Shown here piece after piece: positions 1-7,012 of a stretch of 12,089 nucleotides of DNA. The first letter of the stretch is position 1. Every line of letters starts with the position of its first letter. Position numbers and translations under genes: made by a program. Under the pieces are notes generated by a model. It did not search any database, had not been told where the DNA came from, and saw only the letters and a list, made by a program, of their open reading frames with translations. Source of the stretch: a bacterium (lineage in GTDB: Bacteria > UBP15 > UBA6099 > DSWB01); assembly GCA_020061125.1 (NCBI GenBank), contig JAGUYV010000456.1, positions 1 through 12,089 on the forward strand, read 5' to 3'.

Positions 1-3000
1 AGCCCCCGTCCTGGGCCTGGGCGCGTCCGCCGTTCCACGGCGCCGCAGCGTCCGCCACGCACATCTCCCCGCCCGTTCCGCCGTCATACCCGCGCCCGTT
101 GGCGGAGATCTTGGATGTCCCGTCTATGCTGATGCTGCTCGCGTACAGGCGCAATATCTGGTTGTCCGCCACATACAGTGTGGAGTTGTTTTTCAATTCA
201 ATCTTGGAATACCGCTGGTTGCCGCTCATGGTCTGGATGTCGCCGTCCAGTATGAGTTCCGTACCCAGCAGCACATCCGTGTTCGCGGTTACATTCACGG
301 GCGTCTGTATCTGGGTCCATGTGGGATTGCCGTCGCTCCAGGAGAATGTGCCGAATGTGGAATTGATGCTGCTCGTGGTGGCGATGGCGCCTGTATATCC
401 GTAATACAGGAAAACTTCATGCTCGCTGAATGCGGGCACGGTGGGGATCTTGACCCAGATTTTCGCGGTCTGCGCGCCGGAGTCGTAACTCTGGATCCAG
501 TAATTGAGCATGGTTGTGCCGTCGGAATCCGCGAACCGCAGGTCCGAGCCGTCCGCGGCCGCGTGGCTGAAATCGAAATAATTGCTTGGCGGCGTTCCGT
601 CCAGTTCCACGAGCAGATGATAGTCCGTCAGGGCATTGGACGACCCCGTGTTGTCCACGGTGATTTTTGTGCGGTACCGCCACATGGGGGAAATCCAGCC
701 CGGAGACGCGGAGGCGCGCAGTTGCGCCATGCCCGCGCTGACCAGGATTTTCGCCGTGTCATAGGAATAGTCGCTGTCCACAGTAAAGGGCCACGCCGCA
801 TTGTCCGGCGCCGGGCCGGTGGTGAACTGCCAGGGCGCGGTGTACGCGGCTTCATTGCCGTACTGGTCTTTGACCCTGACCCGGTAGTTGTAGTCCGTGA
901 CATAGGCAAGTGTGGAGCCTACGGTCCAGGAGTTCATGCTCTCCCAGGCGCTTTCCTGGAATCCAGCCGCGGCCCAGTCCGCGGGCGCGAGGTCCAGCTG
1001 GAACCAGTAGAACACCGTGCTGATGTCATCGGGAGGCTGCGCGGTGAGCGTGACGCCGGTGTCAATGCCGGTTTCCATGTTTGCGGGATACAGCAGCGCC
1101 AGGGCTGTGGGGGCCTGGTTGTCCACGGTGAAAAATGCAGAATAGCGGCGCTGGCCGTTCTGCCCGCCGTCGTTCGGCGTGATCCGGAGATACACGGTGG
1201 CGTCTTCTCCCGGGAACGCGCCGCCCTGGTTGTTCGCGTTCTGCGTGTTCCACCGGAAGGTGGCGTTGGTGCGCGGGGTGGTCACACCGGTGATCTGCCC
1301 GGTGGATGTGCCGCCGCTGACGCCCGTGTTGTTCACCGCTCCCGTGCTGGAGTCGTGAATGAACGCCTGGTACCAGTTGGCGCCGTCATAGGAATATTCC
1401 ACAAGCAGGGAGCAGGTGTCGTTGTTGGGATCCGCGAGGTCGTACTGCACCGTGACCAGGCCCGTGCCGTCGGTGGAAGTCTGCAGGGCGCTGTCTATGT
1501 TCACATCGGGCTGCGACACCGTGACTGTGAACGACCACTCCGGATTCGAGAACGCGCTTTCGTTTCCGAACTGGTCGCGGGTTTTCACATGCCAGTAGTA
1601 TTTGACCCCTGAATCCAGAGTGGGCGGATTCCAGGTGAGGCCCGCCTGCCAGCCGCTCTGGTTCACGGCGATGGTGAACGCGCTGTCCTTGGCGATCTCG
1701 ATGAAGTAGGAAATCGGGGACATGTCCGAGCCAGCGGCCGCGGTGAGCGTGGGGTCGCGGGACACGCCCGTAGTGCCGTTCGTCGGGCTTGAGCAATTGT
1801 AGTTGATGGGCGCTTTGTTATCCACGGTGAACGCGGCGGAATTCTCGGTTTCGCCCTGCACGGCGTCGAAGGTTGTGATGCGCAGGTACACGGTGTCGTC
1901 TTCGATGCCCGCGAGGCTGCCGCCCTGGTTGAGCGCGTTCTGCGTGTCCCATACAAAAGTTGCGCCCGCCTGGGGCGTGGTGATGGCCTTGAGGTTCGAG
2001 ACCGCGGTCCCGGTGTCCACGCCCGTGTTGTCTATGGTTCCCGTGGAAGCGGCGGACAGGTACGCCTGATACCAGGTGGCGTTGTCCGTGGAGTATTCCA
2101 CCAGGAAATCCGCGTTGTCGTTGTTCATGTCGGTCAGATTGTAAGTGACCGTGATGAGGCCGGTGCCGTCAACCGAAGTCTGCGCGATGTTTGTGACGGT
2201 CACATCGGGAGTGACCTGCTCGGTGATGAATAAAAATGTGGGGGAGAAAGACCCGGTTTCGAAACCGCATGCGTCGCGGCCCTTCACGCGCCAGTAATAT
2301 GTGGTGTTGGGGTCCAGGGCCGCGGGCGGAACCCAGTCGTTGTCCGCGCTCTGCCAGCCGCTCTGCTGCAGCCCGGTGGTGAACCCGGCGTCCTCGGCGA
2401 TTTCGAAGTAATAACTGATTACGCCCTGGTCGAAACCGGCTGTTGCCGTTAGTGTGGGCGTGAACGGCTGGTCCGAGGCGCCGTTTGCGGGCGTGTCGCA
2501 AGCGATGCCCGCGGGCGCTTCGGTGTCTATGGTGTAATTCACTCCGGTGTTGTCCACCGAAGAGTTCTTGTTGTTCAGCGTGTCCTTGCAGGAGAAATAC
2601 ACGACCTCCGCGCCGTTGATCATGCCGGTAACAGCACAAGAGAGACCGGTGGTTCCGCTACCTGTGCAGTCGTTTGACATGGAGTCGTAGTTGAAATCAT
2701 CCAGCGCCCAGCGGCACCAGGCGTTTTCGTCCGTTGTGAGATCGATCGTCTCATCATTGGCGCAGATGAAATCGCCATCCGCGGGCACGGCTGCGGTGAT
2801 GGCTGGGGGCAGCGAGTCCACCTGGTATGTGAGCTGCGAGTTGGTGCCCGAGGTGTCTTCGTTGCCGCACATGTCCGCGCACGCTATATAGATGGAGTTT
2901 GAACCCTCGTTCAAACCGCTCACGCCGCACGAGATGTTGATGGAGCCGTCGCCGGAGCAGTCGCCGGCCATGGCTGCGTAGGCCTGATCCGTGAGCGACC

Positions 3001-4477
3001 ATCTGCAATCGCCATTTTCATCGAGTGTGAGGCTGACATTCGGGGCCGTTGTGCTGATGGTCGAGCCGTCAATGGGACTCCAGTTGGATTGCGCGGGCGC
3101 GCCCGTGACATCCACAAAATATGTCAGCTCGGAATTCGTTGCCGCGGTGTGCGCGTTGCCGTAGGCGTCGCGGCAGGAGAAATAGACGATGTCGCTTGGA
3201 GAACCAATTCCGGTGACATTGCACGAATGGGCCGCGCCGCCGCCCGCGCCGCAGTTGTTGGCCATGGCCGCGTACGCGTCGTCATTCAGCGACCAGCGGC
3301 ACCAGGCGTTTTCATCCGTGTCCAGGGTCACGGTCTGCGCGGAACTGCACAGCGTAGCCGTGGTCGCGGGATTCCAGTTGGACTGCGCGGGCACGGCGTT
3401 GTCCACGGCGAACGAAGCCGAGGTCTGCGCAGCGCCGGAGACCGTGGGATCCATGGGCGTGACGCGCAGCCACACATCTGCGTCCTGGCCCGTGAACGCT
3501 CCATTCTGGTTGTTCGCGTGCTGCGTGTCCCAGATGAAGGTGGCGTTGGCCTGGTTGGTTGCGATGCCGGTTATCTGTCCCCCGGAAATTCCGGTGTCCA
3601 CGCCGGTGTTGTCAATCGTGCCCAGGGATGCGCTTTTGATGTACGCCTGATACCAGGTGACATTATCGTAAGAATATTCAATTAATAAGGAACAAGCGTC
3701 GAGATTCGGGTCCGTGAGATCATATTGCAATGTGACTTCGCCGGAACCGTTGGTGGAGGTTTGTGAAGCGCTGTCAATATTCAGAGCGGGCGGATTGTTG
3801 TAATGAACCGTCATTTCCACGAAATCAATCAGCATGCTTTGGTCAGACCGGTTCGCGTATACGGCCCAGGTGATCAGGCCCGTGCCGGAGTTGATGTAAT
3901 CGGAAATGCTGGCCGAGAGGGACCGGGTGAAAGTGGTGTCCGCGCCCGTGGGGATGGCTTCAACCGCGCCAATCTGGACCCATGACGCATTGTTCTGCCA
4001 CGGTTGTCCGTCTATCAGGACCCAAATCGAAAAATCCGTGTTCCCGCCGTTCATGTATCCTTCAAATGTGAAATCAATCTGGGAGATTGAAGCAATTGCC
4101 TGCGTTACAGTCATCTCCACCCACAAAAGCATTTCATCGTTGGCGCCCGGGTCGTCAGTTGTCCAACGCACATCGTTGGATGAGTTTATCCACGCATAAT
4201 TGCCTGGCAATGTGTGGTCATTTCTGTTGCCGGCAGCTCCGCCAAACGGGAACTGGTCCACATCGTTTTCGTACGCCCAGCAGTCAGTTCCGGGGTTGCA
4301 TGTGCTGAAATTGTATGTGGCCGAGGCGGCCAGAGCGGGCGCGGAAAAGAACGGCATACAAATCATTGCCAGAACAAACAGGCAAAGAAACGCAAACAAC
4401 CCGGACACAGGTTCAACAGCACCACGCCCAACGGGGTGGTCTGCCCTGTCCGGTTGTCTCTTGCCCGTGCCGAACAT
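1..4477 (-). CDS. Very large secreted multi-domain repeat protein with DUF2341 domain (3' end outside window)
   Basis: I translated the minus strand from an ATG at 4477-4475 and found no stop down to base 1, giving at least 1492 residues. Residues 26-50 form a hydrophobic signal segment ending in APALA, with likely cleavage after residue 50, so the product is exported. An N-terminal beta-rich domain (about 55-230) precedes the repeats, in the order A1, B1, B2, B3, C1, A2, C2, A3, C3. A is a 128-residue unit with a WYQA motif, B a four-cysteine unit with CRW, and C a fibronectin-III/Ig-like unit with YYW(R/H)VK. DUF2341 follows at about 1266-1361 (starts WRYRTKITVDN, ends FLYYGY). The tail (1370-1492) is a beta segment running into glycine-rich sequence. 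No catalytic motif is visible; adhesion, surface-layer or glycan binding is inferred from the architecture only. In-frame TTG 4537 or GTG 4519 are alternative starts; the Shine-Dalgarno is weak at each. Confidence 0.9.
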   Translation of the reverse strand, partial: MFGTGKRQPDRADHPVGRGAVEPVSGLFAFLCLFVLAMICMPFFSAPALAASATYNFSTCNPGTDCWAYENDVDQFPFGGAAGNRNDHTLPGNYAWINSSNDVRWTTDDPGANDEMLLWVEMTVTQAIASISQIDFTFEGYMNGGNTDFSIWVLIDGQPWQNNASWVQIGAVEAIPTGADTTFTRSLSASISDYINSGTGLITWAVYANRSDQSMLIDFVEMTVHYNNPPALNIDSASQTSTNGSGEVTLQYDLTDPNLDACSLLIEYSYDNVTWYQAYIKSASLGTIDNTGVDTGISGGQITGIATNQANATFIWDTQHANNQNGAFTGQDADVWLRVTPMDPTVSGAAQTSASFAVDNAVPAQSNWNPATTATLCSSAQTVTLDTDENAWCRWSLNDDAYAAMANNCGAGGGAAHSCNVTGIGSPSDIVYFSCRDAYGNAHTAATNSELTYFVDVTGAPAQSNWSPIDGSTISTTAPNVSLTLDENGDCRWSLTDQAYAAMAGDCSGDGSINISCGVSGLNEGSNSIYIACADMCGNEDTSGTNSQLTYQVDSLPPAITAAVPADGDFICANDETIDLTTDENAWCRWALDDFNYDSMSNDCTGSGTTGLSCAVTGMINGAEVVYFSCKDTLNNKNSSVDNTGVNYTIDTEAPAGIACDTPANGASDQPFTPTLTATAGFDQGVISYYFEIAEDAGFTTGLQQSGWQSADNDWVPPAALDPNTTYYWRVKGRDACGFETGSFSPTFLFITEQVTPDVTVTNIAQTSVDGTGLITVTYNLTDMNNDNADFLVEYSTDNATWYQAYLSAASTGTIDNTGVDTGTAVSNLKAITTPQAGATFVWDTQNALNQGGSLAGIEDDTVYLRITTFDAVQGETENSAAFTVDNKAPINYNCSSPTNGTTGVSRDPTLTAAAGSDMSPISYFIEIAKDSAFTIAVNQSGWQAGLTWNPPTLDSGVKYYWHVKTRDQFGNESAFSNPEWSFTVTVSQPDVNIDSALQTSTDGTGLVTVQYDLADPNNDTCSLLVEYSYDGANWYQAFIHDSSTGAVNNTGVSGGTSTGQITGVTTPRTNATFRWNTQNANNQGGAFPGEDATVYLRITPNDGGQNGQRRYSAFFTVDNQAPTALALLYPANMETGIDTGVTLTAQPPDDISTVFYWFQLDLAPADWAAAGFQESAWESMNSWTVGSTLAYVTDYNYRVRVKDQYGNEAAYTAPWQFTTGPAPDNAAWPFTVDSDYSYDTAKILVSAGMAQLRASASPGWISPMWRYRTKITVDNTGSSNALTDYHLLVELDGTPPSNYFDFSHAAADGSDLRFADSDGTTMLNYWIQSYDSGAQTAKIWVKIPTVPAFSEHEVFLYYGYTGAIATTSSINSTFGTFSWSDGNPTWTQIQTPVNVTANTDVLLGTELILDGDIQTMSGNQRYSKIELKNNSTLYVADNQILRLYASSISIDGTSKISANGRGYDGGTGGEMCVADAAAPWNGGRAQAQDGG
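395..682 (-). other. DUF2341 domain within the large secreted protein
   Basis: Residues about 1266-1361 match the DUF2341 pattern that I know: WRYR-KITVDN, L-DY-LLVELDG, DG-DLRFADSDG-TMLNYWI, A-IWVKIPTVPA-S, and the closing LYYGY. DUF2341 occurs in large surface or secreted bacterial and archaeal proteins next to Ig-like or jelly-roll modules. Its function is unknown, and a carbohydrate-binding fold is commonly supposed. Confidence 0.8.
818..1117 (-). repeat. Type C fibronectin-III/Ig-like repeat, copy C3 (100 codons)
   Basis: Starts QAPTALALLYPANMETGID, has VFYWFQLD, an ESAWESMNSW segment and YNYRVRVKDQYGNEAAYT. It is the most diverged C copy and leads into a linker before DUF2341. Confidence 0.7.
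1118..1501 (-). repeat. Type A protein repeat, copy A3 (128 codons)
   Basis: Residues 993-1120, beginning NIDSALQTST and ending FTVDN. Same length as A1 and A2 to the codon, with EYSYDGANWYQAF and TFRWNTQNANNQGGAF motifs. Confidence 0.85.
1502..1816 (-). repeat. Type C fibronectin-III/Ig-like repeat, copy C2 (105 codons)
   Basis: Pattern SPTNGTTGVS...PTLTAAAGS...SYFIEIAKDSAF...NQSGWQ...YYWHVKTRDQFGNES, clearly homologous to C1. Confidence 0.75.
1817..2200 (-). repeat. Type A protein repeat, copy A2 (128 codons)
   Basis: Residues 760-887, ending AFTVDN. It shares the TWYQAY, GTIDNTGVDTG and TFVWDTQNA motifs with A1 and aligns gaplessly. It lacks the cysteine that A1 and A3 carry at repeat position 30. 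Confidence 0.85.
2201..2524 (-). repeat. Type C fibronectin-III/Ig-like repeat, copy C1 (108 codons)
   Basis: Has the pattern P-NG-S...P-TLTATAG...YYFEIAEDAGFTT...SGWQ...L-P-TTYYWRVKGRD, which is the usual look of bacterial fibronectin-like domains. C2 and C3 share the SGWQ/SAWE and YWR/YRV motifs. Confidence 0.75.
2525..2815 (-). repeat. Type B four-cysteine repeat, copy B3 (97 codons)
   Basis: Opens with LPPAITAAVPADGDF, then DENAWCRWALDD, NDC, SCAVTG and YFSCKD. It is more diverged at its start than B1 and B2 and has an extra early cysteine (ICAND), but keeps the same four-cysteine spacing. Confidence 0.8.
2816..3109 (-). repeat. Type B four-cysteine repeat, copy B2 (98 codons)
   Basis: Opens with GAPAQSNWSP. 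The CRWSLTDQAYAAMAGDC stretch closely matches B1, followed by SCGVSG and YIACADMCGN. It carries one extra cysteine (MCGN) compared with B1. Confidence 0.8.
3110..3397 (-). repeat. Type B four-cysteine repeat, copy B1 (96 codons)
   Basis: Ig-like unit opening AVPAQSNW, with DENAWCRWSLND, a second cysteine about 18 residues later, then a CNVTG and a YFSCRD motif. Four cysteines recur at equivalent places in B2 and nearly so in B3, which suggests conserved disulphides in an exported protein (inference). Confidence 0.8.
3398..3781 (-). repeat. Type A protein repeat, copy A1 (128 codons)
   Basis: Encodes residues 233-360, beginning NIDSASQTS and ending FAVDN. It contains an EYSYDN-VTWYQAY core and a TFIWDTQ motif. 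It aligns without any gap to copies A2 and A3; by my hand count it is about 62% identical to A3 (79 of 128). Probably a beta-sandwich module; no named family recognised. Confidence 0.85.
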
Positions 4478-4886
4478 TACCCTGGTGTCATCGCCTCTCG
4501 ATAGCGCACAAAAATGCACTCGCCGTTTTTCACGCAATTCCTAAAATTGCCTTAAATCCAGTTGTTTTCAAAATATCGCCCTCAAAACAAGTCAGATAAT
4601 TTGCCTGTTGTATCTCATTTACATACAAAAAATACGCCAGAACATGATGCAATCCAAGAATGGAGTAAAATGCTTTTTTTTTAATTGAAAAATTATTTTC
4701 TATGAGTTTTTTGCCTGTTGGAAATTGCTTGCACTTTCAACCGAATGGTGCATTGCAATGCCCAATATAACCAATTATCAACAAATGCAACATCTGCTCA
4801 CATACGCGGTGGATTCGCATGTCAATTGCAATCCACGGTATTTGCAGATGAAGAAGTCCGCGTTTGCATTTAAATCCTCAAAACTT
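4478..4886. other. AT-rich divergent intergenic region, no gene seen
   Basis: About 410 bases separate the minus-strand giant gene from the plus-strand promoter. Reading frames here are short, lack coding bias and show no recognisable protein. The stretch holds a perfect 12-base palindrome GCATTGCAATGC at 4750-4761. A second copy of its ATTGCAAT core lies at 4825-4832, and a direct repeat TTGCCTGTTG at 4601-4610 and 4711-4720. A T-run (4673-4682) is unlinked to any hairpin that I can find. Confidence 0.6.
4629..4657 (-). promoter_or_regulatory. Possible promoter for the large secreted-protein gene
   Basis: On the minus strand TTGGAT (4657-4652) is followed after 17 bases by TATTTT (4634-4629). 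Both boxes are only partial matches to the sigma-70 consensus. The leader to the ATG at 4477 would be about 145 bases. AT-rich surroundings make chance matches likely. Confidence 0.3.
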
Positions 4887-4915
4887 TTGATCAAAACCCG
4901 ACCCGATGCTATAAT
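4887..4915 (+). promoter_or_regulatory. Sigma-70-type promoter of the acyl-CoA ligase gene
   Basis: TTGATC at 4887-4892, a 17-base spacer and a perfect TATAAT at 4910-4915. Transcription would begin near 4922, giving a leader of about 48 bases. Shine-Dalgarno GACGAGG (4957-4963) lies 6 bases before the ATG at 4970. Confidence 0.75.
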
Positions 4916-4969
4916 TGCGTTTTTAGGTACACAAACCAAACTTAAGAAAAGACAAAGACGAGGTGTTGA

Positions 4970-6832
4970 ATGGAAGTCAAGAAATCCATTGGTGCTGCGG
5001 AAATTGTGCCGGACGCCATGATGGCGGCGGCCAGGGAATTCAAGGGGCGCACGGCCATGCGCTACCGCCCGCGCGAGGGCCAGCCGTACAGCGGCCGGAT
5101 CACTTACGACGAGCTGGTCAAGTTCTCGCGCATCGCGGCCACTTCCCTGGTGCAGCAGTTCGATCTGCAACCCGAGCAGTGCGTGGGCGTGGTGTCCGAA
5201 AACCGGCCCGAGTACAACATGGGCGACATTTCCGTGCTCTTCGCGGCCGGCACGCCCTGGGGCCTTTACGATTACGACACGCGCAACCAGGAAATTGTGG
5301 AGTACAAGCTCAACGACAGCGAAACCACGATCATGATGGTCAGCGGCATGTTTCTGGAACCCATGCGCAAGATAGTGGCTTCGGGCCGCACACCGCTCAA
5401 AAAGCTCGTGGTTCTGTGCCGCAGCCACGACAACATCAAGTTCGAGTCCTTCGAGACCCCGTTCTGGGATCTGATTGAAAAAGGCGCCGAGGATACATCG
5501 CTGATCGAGGACCGCGTGGCCCTGGTCGAGCCGGAAAGCACCTATAAGCTCATCTACACCTCGGGCACCACGGGCATGCCCAAGGGTGTGATGCTCACTC
5601 ACAGCAACATCTTGAGCAATGTCAAGGACGCCACCAAGGTCATGAACCCCAAGACCGGGCGCAAAATTTCATACCTGCCCGAGGCGCACTCGTTCCAGGG
5701 CATGCTCACCTACCTGGCCCTGCTGAACGGCGTGGAAATCTGGTACTCGTTCAAGAAAACCATCGTGGACGATGTCAAGGACATCCGCCCCACCCTGTTC
5801 CCGGGCGTGCCCGTGGTGTATAAGAAATTCGCGGACGGCATGCGCGAGCGCGTGCTCGAGCTGACCAAGGGCTACATTGACATCGCCGCGGACTACAAGT
5901 CCGCGCCCGTGCGCGCTCTGGTGCGCAAGAAAGTTATCGGCCCGCTGGTGGCCAAAAAGGCGGGCCTGGACGCCGTGGAGATCATGGTCTCCGGCTCGGC
6001 CAAGCTAGACCAGGCGCACGCCGCGGCGCTCAACAATGTGGGCCTGCGCGTGTTCGAGGGCTACGGCATCAGCGAAACCTCGCCCGTGATCAGTGTGGAA
6101 ACCCCGGACGCCAACCGGCCCGGCAGCGTGGGCCGCCCCATCCCCAATGTGCAGGTAAAAATCATTTCCCTGGAAGAGGACGACAACGGCGTACGCCCGG
6201 AACTGCCCCCCGGCGAAGTGGGCGAAGTGTGGGTCAAAGGCCCCAATGTGTTCAGAGGCTACTACAAAGACCCGGAGAAGACCGCCAAGGCCAAACCCGA
6301 GCAGGACGCCTATTTCACCGGCGACCTGGGCCAGATGGACGAGGACGGCTTCCTTTACATCCACGGCCGCGCCGGCCTTCAGGTCAAGATGCTGAACGGC
6401 GAATTCGTGGACCTCGACCACCTGGCCGCCAACATCCTGCGCCACACCACGCTGGTGCAGGCCGCGGTGGTGGACGCGGAGATGCAGAACTCCGCCGTGG
6501 CCATCGTGTCCATCGCCTGGGAGCCGGAAGCCCAGGAGCCGATCGCGCAGCAGCTCGGCATCCCCTTCGACGGCGATTCCATCGCTTTCGCCAAAAACGA
6601 AAAAGTCATCGAAGCCGTGAAAAAGGAACTCATGGACAACAAGCAGAACTTCGGCAACCCGCGCTCGCCGTCCACTCCCAAAAAGTTCCTCTATGTGCGG
6701 CCCATGTCCCCCGAGACTGGCGAAATCACCTCCACCATGAAGCTGCGCGTCAAGAATGTGCTCGGCATGTACAAGGAAAAACTCAATGAACTGCGCAAGT
6801 CCGATCAGGAGTTCATGGTTTATGTGAAGTAA
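4970..6832 (+). CDS. Long-chain fatty acid-CoA ligase (AMP-forming, FadD15/FAA-type)
   Basis: 620 residues, a normal length for long-chain acyl-CoA synthetases. The enzyme activates a fatty acid to acyl-AMP and then to acyl-CoA, in the cytoplasm or at the inner membrane. ANL-superfamily motifs are in order: phosphate loop YTSGTTGMPKGV (196-207), EGYGISETSP (363-372), YFTGDLG (448-454), GR at 466-467, and a C-terminal TSTMKLR (588-594) whose Lys591 is the expected adenylation lysine. The long insertion and the LP-AH-F-G motif near 236-244 favour the long-chain/eukaryote-like subfamily over short-chain ligases. Chain length cannot be told from sequence. One oddity: the usual Asp/Lys hinge two residues after GR is Gly469. 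The ATG has a good Shine-Dalgarno. The gene has its own promoter and terminator, so it is probably transcribed alone. Confidence 0.92.
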   Translation: MEVKKSIGAAEIVPDAMMAAAREFKGRTAMRYRPREGQPYSGRITYDELVKFSRIAATSLVQQFDLQPEQCVGVVSENRPEYNMGDISVLFAAGTPWGLYDYDTRNQEIVEYKLNDSETTIMMVSGMFLEPMRKIVASGRTPLKKLVVLCRSHDNIKFESFETPFWDLIEKGAEDTSLIEDRVALVEPESTYKLIYTSGTTGMPKGVMLTHSNILSNVKDATKVMNPKTGRKISYLPEAHSFQGMLTYLALLNGVEIWYSFKKTIVDDVKDIRPTLFPGVPVVYKKFADGMRERVLELTKGYIDIAADYKSAPVRALVRKKVIGPLVAKKAGLDAVEIMVSGSAKLDQAHAAALNNVGLRVFEGYGISETSPVISVETPDANRPGSVGRPIPNVQVKIISLEEDDNGVRPELPPGEVGEVWVKGPNVFRGYYKDPEKTAKAKPEQDAYFTGDLGQMDEDGFLYIHGRAGLQVKMLNGEFVDLDHLAANILRHTTLVQAAVVDAEMQNSAVAIVSIAWEPEAQEPIAQQLGIPFDGDSIAFAKNEKVIEAVKKELMDNKQNFGNPRSPSTPKKFLYVRPMSPETGEITSTMKLRVKNVLGMYKEKLNELRKSDQEFMVYVK

Positions 6833-6834
6833 CC

Positions 6835-6850
6835 TTCCGCTGACGCGGAA
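6835..6850 (+). other. Small hairpin just after the acyl-CoA ligase stop codon
   Basis: TTCCGC-TGAC-GCGGAA, a perfect 6-bp stem with a 4-base loop starting two bases after the TAA. No T-run follows, so it is not a terminator by itself; it stacks ahead of the true terminator 15 bases further on. Confidence 0.5.
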
Positions 6851-6865
6851 CGGACGATTTTACCG

Positions 6866-6888
6866 GGGGCCGCTCGCGGCCCCTTTTT
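6866..6888 (+). terminator. Rho-independent terminator of the acyl-CoA ligase gene
   Basis: GGGGCCG-CTCG-CGGCCCC (7-bp GC stem, 4-base loop) followed directly by TTTTT. It separates the ligase transcript from the operon downstream. Confidence 0.88.
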
Positions 6889-6923
6889 CGTGCGCGCACG
6901 GCGCGCGGGTGCGCGGGTTCTCG

Positions 6924-6952
6924 TTGACACGGCCCGGTAATGAAAATATGAT
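6924..6952 (+). promoter_or_regulatory. Sigma-70-type promoter of the four-gene operon
   Basis: Perfect TTGACA at 6924-6929, 17-base spacer, TATGAT at 6947-6952 (5 of 6 consensus). Predicted transcription start is near 6959, about 54 bases before the first start codon. Confidence 0.8.
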
Positions 6953-6962
6953 CAACTCATTG

Positions 6963-6983
6963 CGCGGCCGCGACAAGGCCGCG
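6963..6983 (+). promoter_or_regulatory. Hairpin in the 5' leader of the four-gene operon
   Basis: CGCGGCC-GCGACAA-GGCCGCG forms a 7-bp all-GC stem starting within about five bases of the predicted transcript start and ending 17 bases before the Shine-Dalgarno. It could stabilise the 5' end of the message. No riboswitch or attenuator structure is evident. Confidence 0.45.
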
Positions 6984-7000
6984 GTTTGAGTTCCGTTTCC

Positions 7001-7006
7001 GGAGGG
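7001..7006 (+). promoter_or_regulatory. Shine-Dalgarno that fixes a TTG start
   Basis: GGAGGG lies 6 bases before the in-frame TTG at 7013-7015. The longer in-frame TTG at 6986 has no ribosome site and would place the GGAGGG inside the gene. Confidence 0.75.
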
Positions 7007-7012
7007 TGTTTT

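Noticed and set aside
419-1612. Plus-strand frame of 397 codons, and other open plus-strand frames between 99 and 3685
   Set aside because: They lie opposite the continuous minus-strand frame, which has a signal peptide, repeats and DUF2341. Their translations are Val/Arg/Gly-rich with no domain, and arise because GC-rich antisense DNA lacks stops.
1386-2639. Several minus-strand frames of 97-156 codons
   Set aside because: They are in other frames than the real minus-strand gene and give His/Arg-rich translations without homology.
4778-5602. Minus-strand frame of 274 codons across the acyl-CoA ligase start
   Set aside because: It covers the ligase promoter and 5' end in antisense, and its translation has no family features.
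6986-7012. Longer TTG start (6986) for the ThrC-like gene
   Set aside because: It has no Shine-Dalgarno, and the GGAGGG that serves the TTG at 7013 would fall inside the coding sequence.
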